Shown here piece after piece: positions 53,697-62,793 of a stretch of 64,000 bases of DNA. Under the pieces are notes generated by a model. That model saw only the letters and a program-made list of their open reading frames with translations, made no database searches and had not been told where the DNA came from. Position numbers and translations under genes: made by a program. The stretch is from Terriglobia bacterium (GTDB taxonomy: Bacteria; Acidobacteriota; Terriglobia; Bryobacterales; Bryobacteraceae). The stretch is from the NCBI GenBank assembly GCA_020073345.1, contig JAIQFI010000034.1:1-64000 (forward strand), in the 5' to 3' direction. How positions within the stretch are numbered: position 1 is the stretch's first letter; every line of letters starts with the position of its first letter.

Positions 53697-54474
53697 GGAT
53701 GGAGTGGTTTCCGATGGCAGGCCAGAGTGTGGCCATAGAAACCCGCAGTCGCCGGATCGCTTGTGACCTGAGCTGAGAAATGCGTGACTCGTGCACGCCG
53801 ACGATCCTGGCTATTTCCCGGAGCGTCAGTTCGTCGCGGTGGTAGAGATTCAAAACGGTCTTCTCGACATCGGGGAGTTCGGATATTGCCGCCGCTAAGG
53901 TGCGTTGCAGTTCTTTGCGCTCGAACAAGGCGGAGGGCCACTCGCTCGCATCGTCTGAAATAACGCGGAGCAGATCGCGGCTCTCGGAATCGGCGGAACC
54001 CGCCGACTCCAATCTTCCCGGGTTCAACCCGCGGATCCTCACTTGCCACTGATGATAGCGGTCGACGGTAAGATGGAGCTCGCTGGCGATCTCGTCCTCC
54101 GTGGGCGCGCGCTGCACGCGCTGCTCCACCTCGGCGATAGCGGCTTCGACCTGCTTGGCGCGCTTGCGCTCTTGGCGCGGCGCCCAATCCATCCGGCGCA
54201 GGCTGTCCAGAATAGATCCCTTGATCTTGTGCTCGGCATAGGTTCTCAGATGGACATGGCGCGACGGTTCGAAGCGGTCAATGGCCGCAATGAGCCCCAG
54301 GACGCCGGTGGAAATTAAGTCGTCCAGGCTCACATTGTCGGGCAGGCGGCTGTGAATCCTGCGCGCGATCAGGCGTACCTGAGGAAGGTGTTCCAGGATC
54401 AGACGCTCGCGCTGTTCGGCGGAGAACTCTTCGGCGCGATCGGTGAATTCAACGGACTCGGCTGCGGCATTCAT
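53608..54474 (-). CDS. FliA/WhiG-type sigma factor
   Basis: The 288-residue sigma factor (start 54474, MNAAAESVEFTDRAEEFS) has region 2 (LPQVRLIARRIHSRLPDNVSLDDLISTGVLGLIAAIDRFEPSRHVHLRTYAEHKIKGSILDSLRRMDWAPR), region 3 (VDRYHQWQVRIRGLN area) and region 4 (LNLYHRDELTLREIARIVGVHESRISQLRSQAIRRLR). This order and length match sigma-28-like factors for motility or development. No flagellar genes are nearby. The C-terminal tail after region 4 overlaps the 3' end of the PDZ gene on the other strand and may be dispensable. Confidence 0.88.
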   Translation of the reverse strand: MNAAAESVEFTDRAEEFSAEQRERLILEHLPQVRLIARRIHSRLPDNVSLDDLISTGVLGLIAAIDRFEPSRHVHLRTYAEHKIKGSILDSLRRMDWAPRQERKRAKQVEAAIAEVEQRVQRAPTEDEIASELHLTVDRYHQWQVRIRGLNPGRLESAGSADSESRDLLRVISDDASEWPSALFERKELQRTLAAAISELPDVEKTVLNLYHRDELTLREIARIVGVHESRISQLRSQAIRRLRVSMATLWPAIGNHSILTGRSAPSKPPAPAFRMRETTSRGSVQAG

Positions 54475-54771
54475 TTTAGTGGCTCCGACACTGACAAGGG
54501 CAATCGCGCCCCCACATTTCCACCGAATTTCGGAACAGAGGCAAGTGTTCTCGATGCAGGCGATTGGATTGGCGCCGGGCGCTTTCGCGCAGCTGGGTTT
54601 CAGCGAAACCCAGCCCGTCTGTAGCGCCACATTCATGCCAGTGGCATGTTCTTGGCGGAAAAACCCGCGGCCGTAGGGGAAGCCCGAGGCGGGAGTCGGT
54701 AGCAACCCCATGGCCGGATAAGCGGTTCATGGGAGGCTGAGTCGAGATTATTTGTCTTAATATGTGGATAT

Positions 54772-56772
54772 ATGCGCGTAATTTTTGCGTTGTGCCTGGC
54801 AGCAGCCGCGGTTCAAGCCCAGAAGGCCCCGGGCTTCGACGCAGCCGCGCTGAATCGCGCCGTCGATCCCTGCGCGAACTTTTACCAGTACGCATGCAGC
54901 GGCTGGATGACGGCCAATCCTCTACCGGCTGATGCATCACGGTGGGGCCGGTTCGATGCTCTTCAGGACCGGAACCGGATGTTGCTCAAAGACGTTCTGG
55001 AAGCGGCGGCTGTCGATCGTCCGAACCGCAGCGCCACGGACCAGAAGATCGGCGATTTTTACGCCGCCTGCATGGATGAGAAGAACCTGGAGGCGCGGGG
55101 GCTGGAAGCGATCCAGCGCGATCTGAACCGGATCGCCGTGATCCAGGACCGGAAGGAAATCAACGACTTGGTAGTGTACATGTTCCGTATCGGCTCCTGG
55201 CCCTTCTTTCGCTTCAGCTCTGAGCAGGACGCCAAGGACTCGACACGGGTGATCGCGGTCATGGATCAGGCGGGACTGGGACTGCCCGACCGCGATTATT
55301 ACCTCAGGACGGATGAGAAGTCCGTGGACCTGCGAAACCAGTATCTGGCGCACATTCAGACGGTATTCGGACTCCTCGGTTTGCCGGCGGCGGATGCGCA
55401 GAAGAAAGCTGCCGCGGTGCTCGCGATCGAAACGGAACTGGCCAAGGGTTCGCTGGATCGCGTTTCGCGCCGCGATCCGGAGAAGGTGTACCACCAGATG
55501 ACCGTGGCGGAATTATCGGCGCTAGCTCCGGCCTTCGACTGGGTGAGATTTTTCCAGATCCTCGGCGCTCCGGCGATTCAAAATCTCAACGTGGCCGTGC
55601 CGGATTTCGCCCGGACGGTGAACGCTGTCCTTGGGCAGCAGCCACTGGAGGATCTGAAGACTTATCTCACCTGGGATCTGGTGCGAGACAACTCTGTATT
55701 CCTTACGGCTTCGTTCCAGCAGGCTAGCTTCGAATTCTACGAGAAGACTTTGCGTGGAGCCAAAGAGATGCGCGCCCGCTGGAAGCGCTGCGTGGACCTG
55801 ACCGACGAGCAGTTGCCGGATGCTCTGGGCAAGATGTTCGTCGAGAAGACTCTTGGAGAGGCGGGCAAGAAGCGCACTCAGGAGCTGGTGGCGGCCATCG
55901 AGAAGGCTCTGGAGAAAGATATCCGCGGGCTGGACTGGATGACGCCCAAGACCAGGGACCAGGCGATCGTCAAGCTGCATGGAATCACCAACAAGATCGG
56001 GAACAAGAGCAAGTGGCTGGACTATTCGGGCGTCCAGATCGTGCGCAACGATCCGTATGCGAATACGAGCCGTACCAGCACGTTCGAGCTGGCCCGCCAG
56101 CTCGCGAAAATCGGGAAACCGGTGGACAAGACCGACTGGGACATGAGCCAGCCCACGGTGAACGCGTACTACGATCCGCAGCACAATGACGTGAATTTTC
56201 CGGCCGGCATTCTGCAGCCGCCCTTCTACGACAACAAAATGGACGATGCTGTGAATTACGGCGCCATCGGCGCGGTGATCGGCCATGAGCTGACTCACGG
56301 CTTTGACGATGAGGGCCGGCAATTCGACGCCAAGGGCAACCTGCGCGACTGGTGGACGCCAGAGGGCGCCAAGGCTTTCGAGCAGCGAGCCGACTGCGTG
56401 GTGAACCAGTACAGCGGGTATAGTCCGGTGCAGGGCGTGAACCTGAACGGCAAGCTCACGCTGGGCGAAAACACGGCCGACAATGGCGGCCTGCGTGTCG
56501 CCTACATGGCGCTGATGGACACGCTCGCCGGCAAGCAGCCGCCCAAGATCGATGGCTTCAGCGCCGAGCAGCGATTCTTTCTCGGATGGGCGCAGGTGTG
56601 GTGTAACAATGTGACCGAAGAAGCGTTGCGCCTGCGCGCGCAGACCGATCCGCATTCCCCCGGCGAATTTCGAGTGAACGGAGTTGTATCGAACATGCCG
56701 GAATTTCAGAGAGCCTTCGCCTGCCGCGCCAGCCAGCCTATGGTGCGCGGGCCTGCCTGCCGGGTTTGGTAG
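54772..56772 (+). CDS. Secreted M13-family metallopeptidase (neprilysin/PepO-like)
   Basis: The 666-residue protein has a signal peptide (MRVIFALCLAAAAVQA) and an M13 N-terminal domain (VDPCANFYQYACSGWMTANPLP, about 30-50). The catalytic domain has the zinc motif H505-E-L-T-H509 (VIGHELTHGFDDEG) and the third ligand E566 in GENTADNGGLRVAY, and the C-terminal CRVW is as in the family. It degrades small peptides outside the cytoplasm, perhaps for nutrition. TAATAT at 54758-54763 is a possible -10, 8 bases before the ATG. It is followed 62 bases downstream by the S55 peptidase. Confidence 0.93.
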   Translation: MRVIFALCLAAAAVQAQKAPGFDAAALNRAVDPCANFYQYACSGWMTANPLPADASRWGRFDALQDRNRMLLKDVLEAAAVDRPNRSATDQKIGDFYAACMDEKNLEARGLEAIQRDLNRIAVIQDRKEINDLVVYMFRIGSWPFFRFSSEQDAKDSTRVIAVMDQAGLGLPDRDYYLRTDEKSVDLRNQYLAHIQTVFGLLGLPAADAQKKAAAVLAIETELAKGSLDRVSRRDPEKVYHQMTVAELSALAPAFDWVRFFQILGAPAIQNLNVAVPDFARTVNAVLGQQPLEDLKTYLTWDLVRDNSVFLTASFQQASFEFYEKTLRGAKEMRARWKRCVDLTDEQLPDALGKMFVEKTLGEAGKKRTQELVAAIEKALEKDIRGLDWMTPKTRDQAIVKLHGITNKIGNKSKWLDYSGVQIVRNDPYANTSRTSTFELARQLAKIGKPVDKTDWDMSQPTVNAYYDPQHNDVNFPAGILQPPFYDNKMDDAVNYGAIGAVIGHELTHGFDDEGRQFDAKGNLRDWWTPEGAKAFEQRADCVVNQYSGYSPVQGVNLNGKLTLGENTADNGGLRVAYMALMDTLAGKQPPKIDGFSAEQRFFLGWAQVWCNNVTEEALRLRAQTDPHSPGEFRVNGVVSNMPEFQRAFACRASQPMVRGPACRVW

Positions 56773-56834
56773 AAGCGGCACCGGCTCAAGGATGTGCCCG
56801 CGCGGGTGGATAATAGAGCCATAGAGGTATTCAG

Positions 56835-58661
56835 ATGAAGAAGTGGCTGGTTCTTGCCACGCTGGCCTTGGCTGGCGTGTCCGGTGTGTCTGTGGCGGCC
56901 GATATGGTGCCTCCCAAGGCGGGCAAAGCGGAGATTCTTCCATTGAAGGAAGTAAAGCCCGGGATGCAGGCTACCGCCTGGACGGTGTTCCAAGGAACCG
57001 AGCCGGAAGCGATGCCAGTGGAGATTGTCGGCGTCTGGAAGAATTACCTCGGACCGCGGCAGGATGTGATCCTCTGCAAGCTCGGCGGCAAAGGCAAGGA
57101 GACGGGCGTCGCGGCGGGAATGAGCGGCAGCCCGGTGTACTTCGACGGGAAGCTGATGGGCGCGATCTCCCTGCGCATGGGGGTGTTCTCGCCCGATGCG
57201 ATCTGCGGCATTACACCGATCGAGTCGATGCTCGAGATTCAGGAATTTGATAAATCCCGTCCCAGCGACGCGCGGACGCCGGACAAGGTCGCACAGGCAT
57301 TCGATGCACCCGGCTTGCAAGGTGACCAGCGTGCCAGCCTGCTCTCGGCTGGTGTGCAGCCGATCGAAACGCCGATGATGTTCTCCGGTTTTAGCTCGAG
57401 TGTGCTGAAACAGTTCGAGCCGGTGTTTTCGCAAATGGGTGTCACGGCAGTGCAAGGCGGCTCGGCTGCGGGGAATCTTTCCGCGAAACCCGCCTCGGGA
57501 TGGGAGAAATCGCTGAACCCCGGGGAAGCCGTGAGCGGCATCCTGGTTTCGGGCGACATGTCGGCGACCGGAATGGGCACGGTGACCTACAACGACGGGA
57601 AGCGCGTGCTGGCCTTTGGGCATCCGTTCTACAACCTGGGTCCCATCGACATGCCCATGGCCAAGAGCGAAATCATGATGGTGTTCAGCTCGACCTACCA
57701 GCCCACTAAGTTCGGTAGCGCGACCGAGGTGGTCGGCGCGCTGAAGCAGGATCGCTATACCGGAATCATGGGCGAGCTGGGCGCGGAGGCGCCGACCGTA
57801 CCGGTGCACGTGCGCGTGCGTTCGCTGGGCGCGGGCGGCATGGTGATCGGACAGAAGGATTTGAACTTCAACGTATTCGTGCATCAGAAGTGGACGCCGC
57901 TGCTGATGAACATGACGCTGGCGAATTCCCTGCAGCAGATGAACGAGTTCGCCGACGAGATCACCTACCGGGTCAGCGGCGACGTACAACTGGCCGGCAG
58001 CGAGAAACTCCACGTGTCGACGGTGCAGGCCGGATCGGATGCGATGGCTCCCGTGCCTCTGACGCTGGGCGCATGGTGGGGAGATAAGTTCACTCGTCTG
58101 TTCGCCAACAATGTGACCACGCCGAATCTGAAACAAGTGGAGTGCACTGTGGACCTGTTGCCGGATCGGCGGATCATGGCGGTGGACTCGGCCTGGACGC
58201 CGTCCGCCGAAGTCACCGCGGGAACCGAGATTCCCGTGAAGGTGTTCCTGCGGCCCTATCGTGGCGAGCCCATCGAGCAGAACCTCACCGTGAAGATCCC
58301 GGCCGATCTTCCAAGGGGCGAGCATCGCATTCTGCTGAGCGATGCGGTGACTCTCAATCGTCTGCAGTCCGCGGCCGTGTCGTCCAACCGCTACCTGGAT
58401 CTTCCGGAAACAGTTTCCCTGCTCAATCAGGAGCGCGGAAATAACCGGCTGTACGTATCTGTGGTCCAGCGCCGCCCGACGTATTACTCGGAAGACAAGA
58501 CTCTGCCGGCCCTGCCCCTTTCGGTACTGAACGTGCTTCAGAGCCAAAAGAGCGCGGGGCGTGCGTTAACGGGTATCGCGGAGAGCGCGGAAGAAGAGCT
58601 TTCCGTCCCGTTCGATCAGATGGTGACCGGCAGCTTCTCGCTCCCGATTGTCGTTAGATAA
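56835..58661 (+). CDS. SpoIVB-type S55 serine peptidase domain protein
   Basis: The 608-residue protein has a signal peptide (MKKWLVLATLALAGVSGVSVA). Its N-terminal region carries the S55 (SpoIVB) peptidase signature GMSGSPVYFDGKLMGAIS (residues about 95-112), with the catalytic serine at about 97-99. The rest (about 150-608) has a large beta-rich region with repeated strands and GGEGYxN-like loops that is not recognised. AGAGG lies 7 bases before the ATG. It follows the M13 peptidase and precedes the beta-propeller gene, so the three may form one secreted set. In spore formers SpoIVB cuts an anti-sigma partner; here it may signal or process surface proteins. Confidence 0.8.
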   Translation: MKKWLVLATLALAGVSGVSVAADMVPPKAGKAEILPLKEVKPGMQATAWTVFQGTEPEAMPVEIVGVWKNYLGPRQDVILCKLGGKGKETGVAAGMSGSPVYFDGKLMGAISLRMGVFSPDAICGITPIESMLEIQEFDKSRPSDARTPDKVAQAFDAPGLQGDQRASLLSAGVQPIETPMMFSGFSSSVLKQFEPVFSQMGVTAVQGGSAAGNLSAKPASGWEKSLNPGEAVSGILVSGDMSATGMGTVTYNDGKRVLAFGHPFYNLGPIDMPMAKSEIMMVFSSTYQPTKFGSATEVVGALKQDRYTGIMGELGAEAPTVPVHVRVRSLGAGGMVIGQKDLNFNVFVHQKWTPLLMNMTLANSLQQMNEFADEITYRVSGDVQLAGSEKLHVSTVQAGSDAMAPVPLTLGAWWGDKFTRLFANNVTTPNLKQVECTVDLLPDRRIMAVDSAWTPSAEVTAGTEIPVKVFLRPYRGEPIEQNLTVKIPADLPRGEHRILLSDAVTLNRLQSAAVSSNRYLDLPETVSLLNQERGNNRLYVSVVQRRPTYYSEDKTLPALPLSVLNVLQSQKSAGRALTGIAESAEEELSVPFDQMVTGSFSLPIVVR

Positions 58662-58685
58662 GAGAGTCCGGTAGATCATACCCAC

Positions 58686-60839
58686 ATGCGATTGGCCCTT
58701 CTTCTTTCCACCATCTTGTGTGCCTATGCGGTGGACACCAAGACCTGGCAACAGGGTTCGATGGAGGATTTCGATCAGGGCACGCTTCAGCATTTGTCGC
58801 TTTCAAGCGATGGCCGGCTGGCCGTGGCTCCCCGAGTAAGGCAGGTATACGATTCGTCCCTCGCAGTCCTGTGGACTGTTGCGCGCGATTCTAAAGGCAC
58901 GGTTTACGCAGGTGGTGGCAGCCTCGGCGGATCGAAGGCCAAGCTGTTCGTCATCGATCCTCAGGGCAACTCCCAGGGCCGGGGCAAGCTGCTGGCGGAA
59001 CTGGACGGTATCGCGGTGCAGGCGATTGCGATCGACCGGCAGGATCGGGTGTACGCGGCCACTTCGCCGGACGGGAAAGTTTATCGCGTAGACAGCGCTG
59101 GCAAGGCGGAGGTCTTTTACGATCCCCAGACAAAATACATCTGGGCCCTCTCGTTCGCTAGAAATGGTGACTTGTACGTCGCCACGGGAGACCGTGGCGA
59201 GATCCATCGCGTGACGCCGGGCGGAGTAGGGTCGGTATTTTTCCGCACGGAAGAAGCCCATGCGCGATCCATGACAGTGGACGCGGCGGATAACTTAATC
59301 GTTGGCACCGAGCCGAGCGGCCTGATCCTGCGAGTAACGCCTGCGGGCCAAGGCTTTGTTTTGTATCAGGCTCCCAAGCGCGAGATCACTGCGGTCGCGG
59401 TCGGAGCTGATGGCGCGATCTACGCGGCGGGCGCGGGGAATCGCACGGCGACGCCGGTTCCGGCTCCAACGGCAGTCGGTGCGCCGCTGCAACCTGTTCC
59501 GCCAACCCCTGCTCCACCAGGAACGGTCCAAATTGTGCCGCCTTCGCCCACGCCCGTGGCGCCTCCAATCCTCACATCGCAGGCGGTCGCCGGAGGATCG
59601 GAAATCTATCGCATTCAGAATGACGGATATCCGCGCCGGATCTGGAGCCATGCGCAGGATCTGGTGTATGCACTGGCGTTCGACGCTCAGGGCCGGCTGC
59701 TGGCGGGAACGGGGAATCGTGGGAATCTGTACCGTATCGACAGCGACTATTCCTACACCCGGCTGCTAAACGTCGAGCCGACGCAGATCACCGGATTGCT
59801 GCGCGCTCCGGAGGGCCGCATGTATGCGGTCACGGGCAACATCGGCCAGGTGCTCGCGATCGGGCCGGAGCTGGAACCTTCGGGTACCTTCGAAAGCGAC
59901 GTTCTGGATTCGGGCGGATTCTCCTACTGGGGCCGCATCCGCCAAGAGCCCGAAACGCAAGCCGGGACCGTGTTCGAGACGCGCTCCGGCAATCTCGGCC
60001 GCGCGCAGCGAAACTGGAGTGCATGGGTTCCTCTGAATCAGGCTCGCGTGGCTTCCCCGCCGGCGCGCTTTTTGCAATATCGCGCGACGTTGAGCGGAAA
60101 CGCCGAGTTGTCTGACGTGGGAGTTGCATATCAGATGAAGAACGTGGCTCCGGTGGTAGCTCGCGTGGAGATCACTCCGCCGAATTATCGCTTTCCTGCA
60201 CCGGCCGCCACAGCGGCCACAACCTCACTGAATCCCACTCTCATACTGCCCCCGATCCAGCGCCGTCCGGCGCCGGCGCCAGCAGCCTCCTCGGATTCAA
60301 GCACTCCGGCGTTGACGTTTGGCAAAGGACAGATCGGTGCACGCTGGCTCGCGGAAGATGACAACGGTGATACGCTTCAATTCAGGGTCGAGATTCGCGG
60401 AGTAAATGAAACCGCGTGGAAGCTGGTCCGCGAAAAGGTCCGCGAACGCTACGTTAGCTGGGACTCGACGGCCTATCCGGACGGCAAGTACGTCCTACGT
60501 GTCACGGCGTCCGACGCTCCATCGAATCCGCCCGACCAGGCTTTGACGGGGGTACGAGAAAGCGACTCGTTTCTGATCGACAACACCCCGCCCGAGATCA
60601 CATGGACCGGAGTGGCGCAATTCCACGCCAAGGACGCACTCAGCACGCTAGGTAAGGCGGAGTACTCGGTGAACGGCGGCGACTGGACCCTGGTCGAGCC
60701 GACGACGCGCCTGACCGACTCTCTGGAGCACGACTATCGGGTGACGCTCGCAACTCGTCCGCCGGGCGAGGTGACCGTAGCCGTTCGCGTGGAAGACGAG
60801 TACGGGAACCAGGCGGTCGCCAAGACAGTTCTCAAGTAG
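58686..60839 (+). CDS. Secreted NHL/WD-type beta-propeller protein
   Basis: The 717-residue protein has a signal peptide (MRLALLLSTILCAYAV). Propeller blades with the repeated xDxxGxxYAxxxxGxIYR pattern follow (for example AIDRQDRVYAATSPDGKVYRVDSAGKAEVFY and FARNGDLYVATGDRGEIHRVTPGG, then FDAQGRLLAGTGNRGNLYRID). A Pro-rich linker (PVPAPTAVGAPLQPVPPTPAPPG) splits the blades. The C-terminal part (about 480-717) has fibronectin-like strands (LVREKVRERYVSWDSTAYPDGKYVLRVTASDAP). It lies 24 bases after the S55 gene. Its last 106 bases are antisense to the next gene. The role is unknown; a ligand-binding surface protein is likely. Confidence 0.8.
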   Translation: MRLALLLSTILCAYAVDTKTWQQGSMEDFDQGTLQHLSLSSDGRLAVAPRVRQVYDSSLAVLWTVARDSKGTVYAGGGSLGGSKAKLFVIDPQGNSQGRGKLLAELDGIAVQAIAIDRQDRVYAATSPDGKVYRVDSAGKAEVFYDPQTKYIWALSFARNGDLYVATGDRGEIHRVTPGGVGSVFFRTEEAHARSMTVDAADNLIVGTEPSGLILRVTPAGQGFVLYQAPKREITAVAVGADGAIYAAGAGNRTATPVPAPTAVGAPLQPVPPTPAPPGTVQIVPPSPTPVAPPILTSQAVAGGSEIYRIQNDGYPRRIWSHAQDLVYALAFDAQGRLLAGTGNRGNLYRIDSDYSYTRLLNVEPTQITGLLRAPEGRMYAVTGNIGQVLAIGPELEPSGTFESDVLDSGGFSYWGRIRQEPETQAGTVFETRSGNLGRAQRNWSAWVPLNQARVASPPARFLQYRATLSGNAELSDVGVAYQMKNVAPVVARVEITPPNYRFPAPAATAATTSLNPTLILPPIQRRPAPAPAASSDSSTPALTFGKGQIGARWLAEDDNGDTLQFRVEIRGVNETAWKLVREKVRERYVSWDSTAYPDGKYVLRVTASDAPSNPPDQALTGVRESDSFLIDNTPPEITWTGVAQFHAKDALSTLGKAEYSVNGGDWTLVEPTTRLTDSLEHDYRVTLATRPPGEVTVAVRVEDEYGNQAVAKTVLK

Positions 60840-61096
60840 CCTATCCAACCTTTCGTCGGAGACACTTGAGCGGTAGCAGGACTCACAGCGCCAGGCTCGA
60901 ATTTCAACCCCTCCACCAAGCTGGTGGGGATCACCTCGGTCGTACTAACCATGCCGTCCCGTTGGAACCAGATTTCGGTGGTCGTGCCGCCGATATAGTG
61001 CCCGGTGAACTCGGTCCCGTTCCGGAGCCGGAGGACGTCGCCTCTGGCGAATCCTGAAAGACAACAAATCAACACACTCAGTGTGAAGAACTTCAT
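60734..61096 (-). CDS. Small secreted protein with RLRNGT/RGxVVxG-type strand motif
   Basis: This 120-residue protein starts at 61096 with GAGGTG 5 bases upstream. It has a signal peptide (MKFFTLSVLICCLSGFARG) and a short beta motif (DVLRLRNGTEFTGHYIGGTTTEIWFQRDGMVSTTEVIPTSLVEGLKFEPG). This is the SH3-like 'DxxxLRNGTxxxGxxxGG' pattern seen in acidobacterial secreted proteins. The remaining 40 residues lie antisense to the end of the propeller gene, where coding constraint seems weak. It may be read only up to its globular part. The function is unknown. Confidence 0.65.
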   Translation of the reverse strand: MKFFTLSVLICCLSGFARGDVLRLRNGTEFTGHYIGGTTTEIWFQRDGMVSTTEVIPTSLVEGLKFEPGAVSPATAQVSPTKGWIGYLRTVLATAWFPYSSSTRTATVTSPGGRVASVTR

Positions 61097-61211
61097 TACA
61101 CACCTCGGATCTCTGCCAACAGACGCGCAAGCACCCGCCGAGGCCCGTGGCGGTGGGGCTGTTCGAGCTCCGGCGGGTTCTTCTTGCGCCAGCGTTATAA
61201 ACCAACCGGAG

Positions 61212-61559
61212 TTAGCGAACGCTGATCGAGTCCACCTTCACGGTCTGGCCTTCCATGGATCCCGATACCGTGGCGATGGGATTCTTGCTATCCGAGTTGC
61301 CTTTCAAGGCGGTGGATGCCTTGGCGTTTCCGGAGGCGTCCAGTTTGTAGACCTTCCCGTCCGAAGTTTGTATGGCGAACGAGGTAGTCGAGGCAGATGC
61401 GTCACAAGACGCTAAATCGCTTTTCTGTTTTGACTCGGCGGGGTTCTGTTGACTTCTGTCGTGACAGGTGGCGTCAATCAGTTTCCCGGTCCAGCTCTCG
61501 GCGTAGCTCAGCATAGCGAACATGCCCAGAGCAAGCCCAAGTTTGGCAATGGTTTTCAT
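61212..61559 (-). CDS. Secreted DUF5818-like small protein
   Basis: The 115-residue protein has a signal peptide (MKTIAKLGLALGMFAMLSYA) and a small beta-rich domain: SWTGKLIDATCHDRS, then SFAIQTSDGKVYKLDASGNAKAST, then ATVSGSMEGQTVKVDSI. The two cysteines (in DATCHD and ASCDAS) could form a disulfide. This matches the DUF5818-type family common in acidobacteria. It is expressed with or next to the preceding small secreted gene (115 bases apart). The function is unknown. Confidence 0.75.
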   Translation of the reverse strand: MKTIAKLGLALGMFAMLSYAESWTGKLIDATCHDRSQQNPAESKQKSDLASCDASASTTSFAIQTSDGKVYKLDASGNAKASTALKGNSDSKNPIATVSGSMEGQTVKVDSISVR

Positions 61560-61770
61560 GGCAGTAACTTTTTCCTTCCCTTCAAAATCAGCCGGTAAAC
61601 CAGCTCAGGCGAGTACTAGGCAATCCCTTTGCCAACCAGTCCCACGGGCGTAACCGCTGCACTTTGCGCGTCGTTCCCCTGATTGGCGAAAGATGAACGT
61701 ACTTTTTTCGGGGTCCGTCGCCGGAACTGGTAAAAACGGCGCAGAGCGGCGCTACGCCTGGAGCGAGCAC

Positions 61771-61776
61771 TACTAT
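61771..61776 (+). promoter_or_regulatory. -10-like box placing a leaderless start at the potassium channel gene
   Basis: TACTAT ends 6 bases before the ATG at 61783. The intervening AGACAC has no Shine-Dalgarno function. A longer in-frame start at 61693 is not supported by sequence character. Confidence 0.5.
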
Positions 61777-61782
61777 AGACAC

Positions 61783-62793
61783 ATGGGCCATTTACGGCGC
61801 AGGCTGATCCTGATCGCGATCGCCCTTGCGCTGGTGCTGACGTGCGGGACGGTCGGCTTCATGTTGATCGAACACTACCCGGTGTTCGATGCGTTCTACA
61901 TGACGCTGACCACCGTAACCACGGTCGGGTATGCCGAGATCCGCGGGTTGAGCCACGCCGGCCGCGTCTTCAATTCGTTTCTCATCATGGTCGGTGTGAC
62001 CACTATATTTCTGGCGGTAGGGGCGATGACCCAGACCGCCATCGAGCTGGAGCTGAATCAATTCTTCGGAAAGCGGCGTGTGAGGAGCATGATCGACAAA
62101 CTGGAAGGCCACATTATCTTGTGCGGTTTCGGCCGGGTGGGACGCGGCGCGGCCGAGGAATTGCGGAAGGCGGGAGCTTCTTTCGTGGTGATCGACAACA
62201 ACGACGAACGAGTGGAGCGCGCGATCAAGGCCGGCATGCTGGCGGTGCTGGCCGATGCCAGCCGCGACGAAACGCTGCGCGACGTGGGGATCGCGCGCGC
62301 CAAGGGATTGATCGCTACGTTAGCGTCGGACGCCGATAACTTGTTCGTCATTCTGAGCGCCAAGACTTTGAATCCGAATTTGCAGCTTTCGGCGCGCATC
62401 GCCGAGGAGGCGTCCGAGCAGAAAATGCGCCGCGCCGGCGCGGACTACGTGTTCGCGCCGTATGACAGTACCGGCCATCGCATGGCGCAGGCGCTGCTGA
62501 AGCCGCACGTGCTGCAGTTTCTGGACTTCACCACGCAGAAGGGCGTGGAGGTGGAGATCGAACAAGTGCGTGTAACCGAGCAAAGCGCCTTTGCCGGGCG
62601 CACGCTGGCAGCCATCTACAATGGCCACGACGCAGGCGTCGTCATCCTGGCGCTTCGCAAAGCCAGTGGCGAAATGCTCGCGAATCCCTCCCTGGATGTA
62701 ACGATGTCCGCCGGGGATCACTTGATCGCAATGGGGGAAGCGCGGAACTTGCGGAAACTCGAACAGGTTCTCATGGGAGCCGTCTCCGCATGA
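61783..62793 (+). CDS. Two-helix potassium channel with RCK (TrkA-N) domain
   Basis: The 336-residue protein has an inner helix (LILIAIALALVLTCGTVGFMLIEHY), a pore loop TLTTVTTVGYAEIRGLS, a second helix (SFLIMVGVTTIFLAVGAM) and an RCK domain (about 105-225: GHIILCGFGRVGRGAAEELRKAGASFVVIDNN). A TrkA-C-like domain follows (about 245-336). The usual selectivity filter TVGYG reads T47-V-G-Y-A51, so the last glycine is alanine. It should gate K+ by ligand or redox binding to the RCK ring. It is followed by the NAD(P)HX repair gene with an ATGA overlap. Confidence 0.88.
   Translation: MGHLRRRLILIAIALALVLTCGTVGFMLIEHYPVFDAFYMTLTTVTTVGYAEIRGLSHAGRVFNSFLIMVGVTTIFLAVGAMTQTAIELELNQFFGKRRVRSMIDKLEGHIILCGFGRVGRGAAEELRKAGASFVVIDNNDERVERAIKAGMLAVLADASRDETLRDVGIARAKGLIATLASDADNLFVILSAKTLNPNLQLSARIAEEASEQKMRRAGADYVFAPYDSTGHRMAQALLKPHVLQFLDFTTQKGVEVEIEQVRVTEQSAFAGRTLAAIYNGHDAGVVILALRKASGEMLANPSLDVTMSAGDHLIAMGEARNLRKLEQVLMGAVSA

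Noticed and set aside
55522-56943. A 473-codon open frame on the - strand opposite the M13 peptidase gene
   Set aside because: The HELTH and ENTAD motifs lie on the + strand; the antisense frame has no motif.
56706-58547. A 613-codon open frame on the - strand opposite the S55 peptidase gene
   Set aside because: It is the antisense shadow of a gene with a signal peptide and the GMSGSPV signature; the composition is not protein-like.
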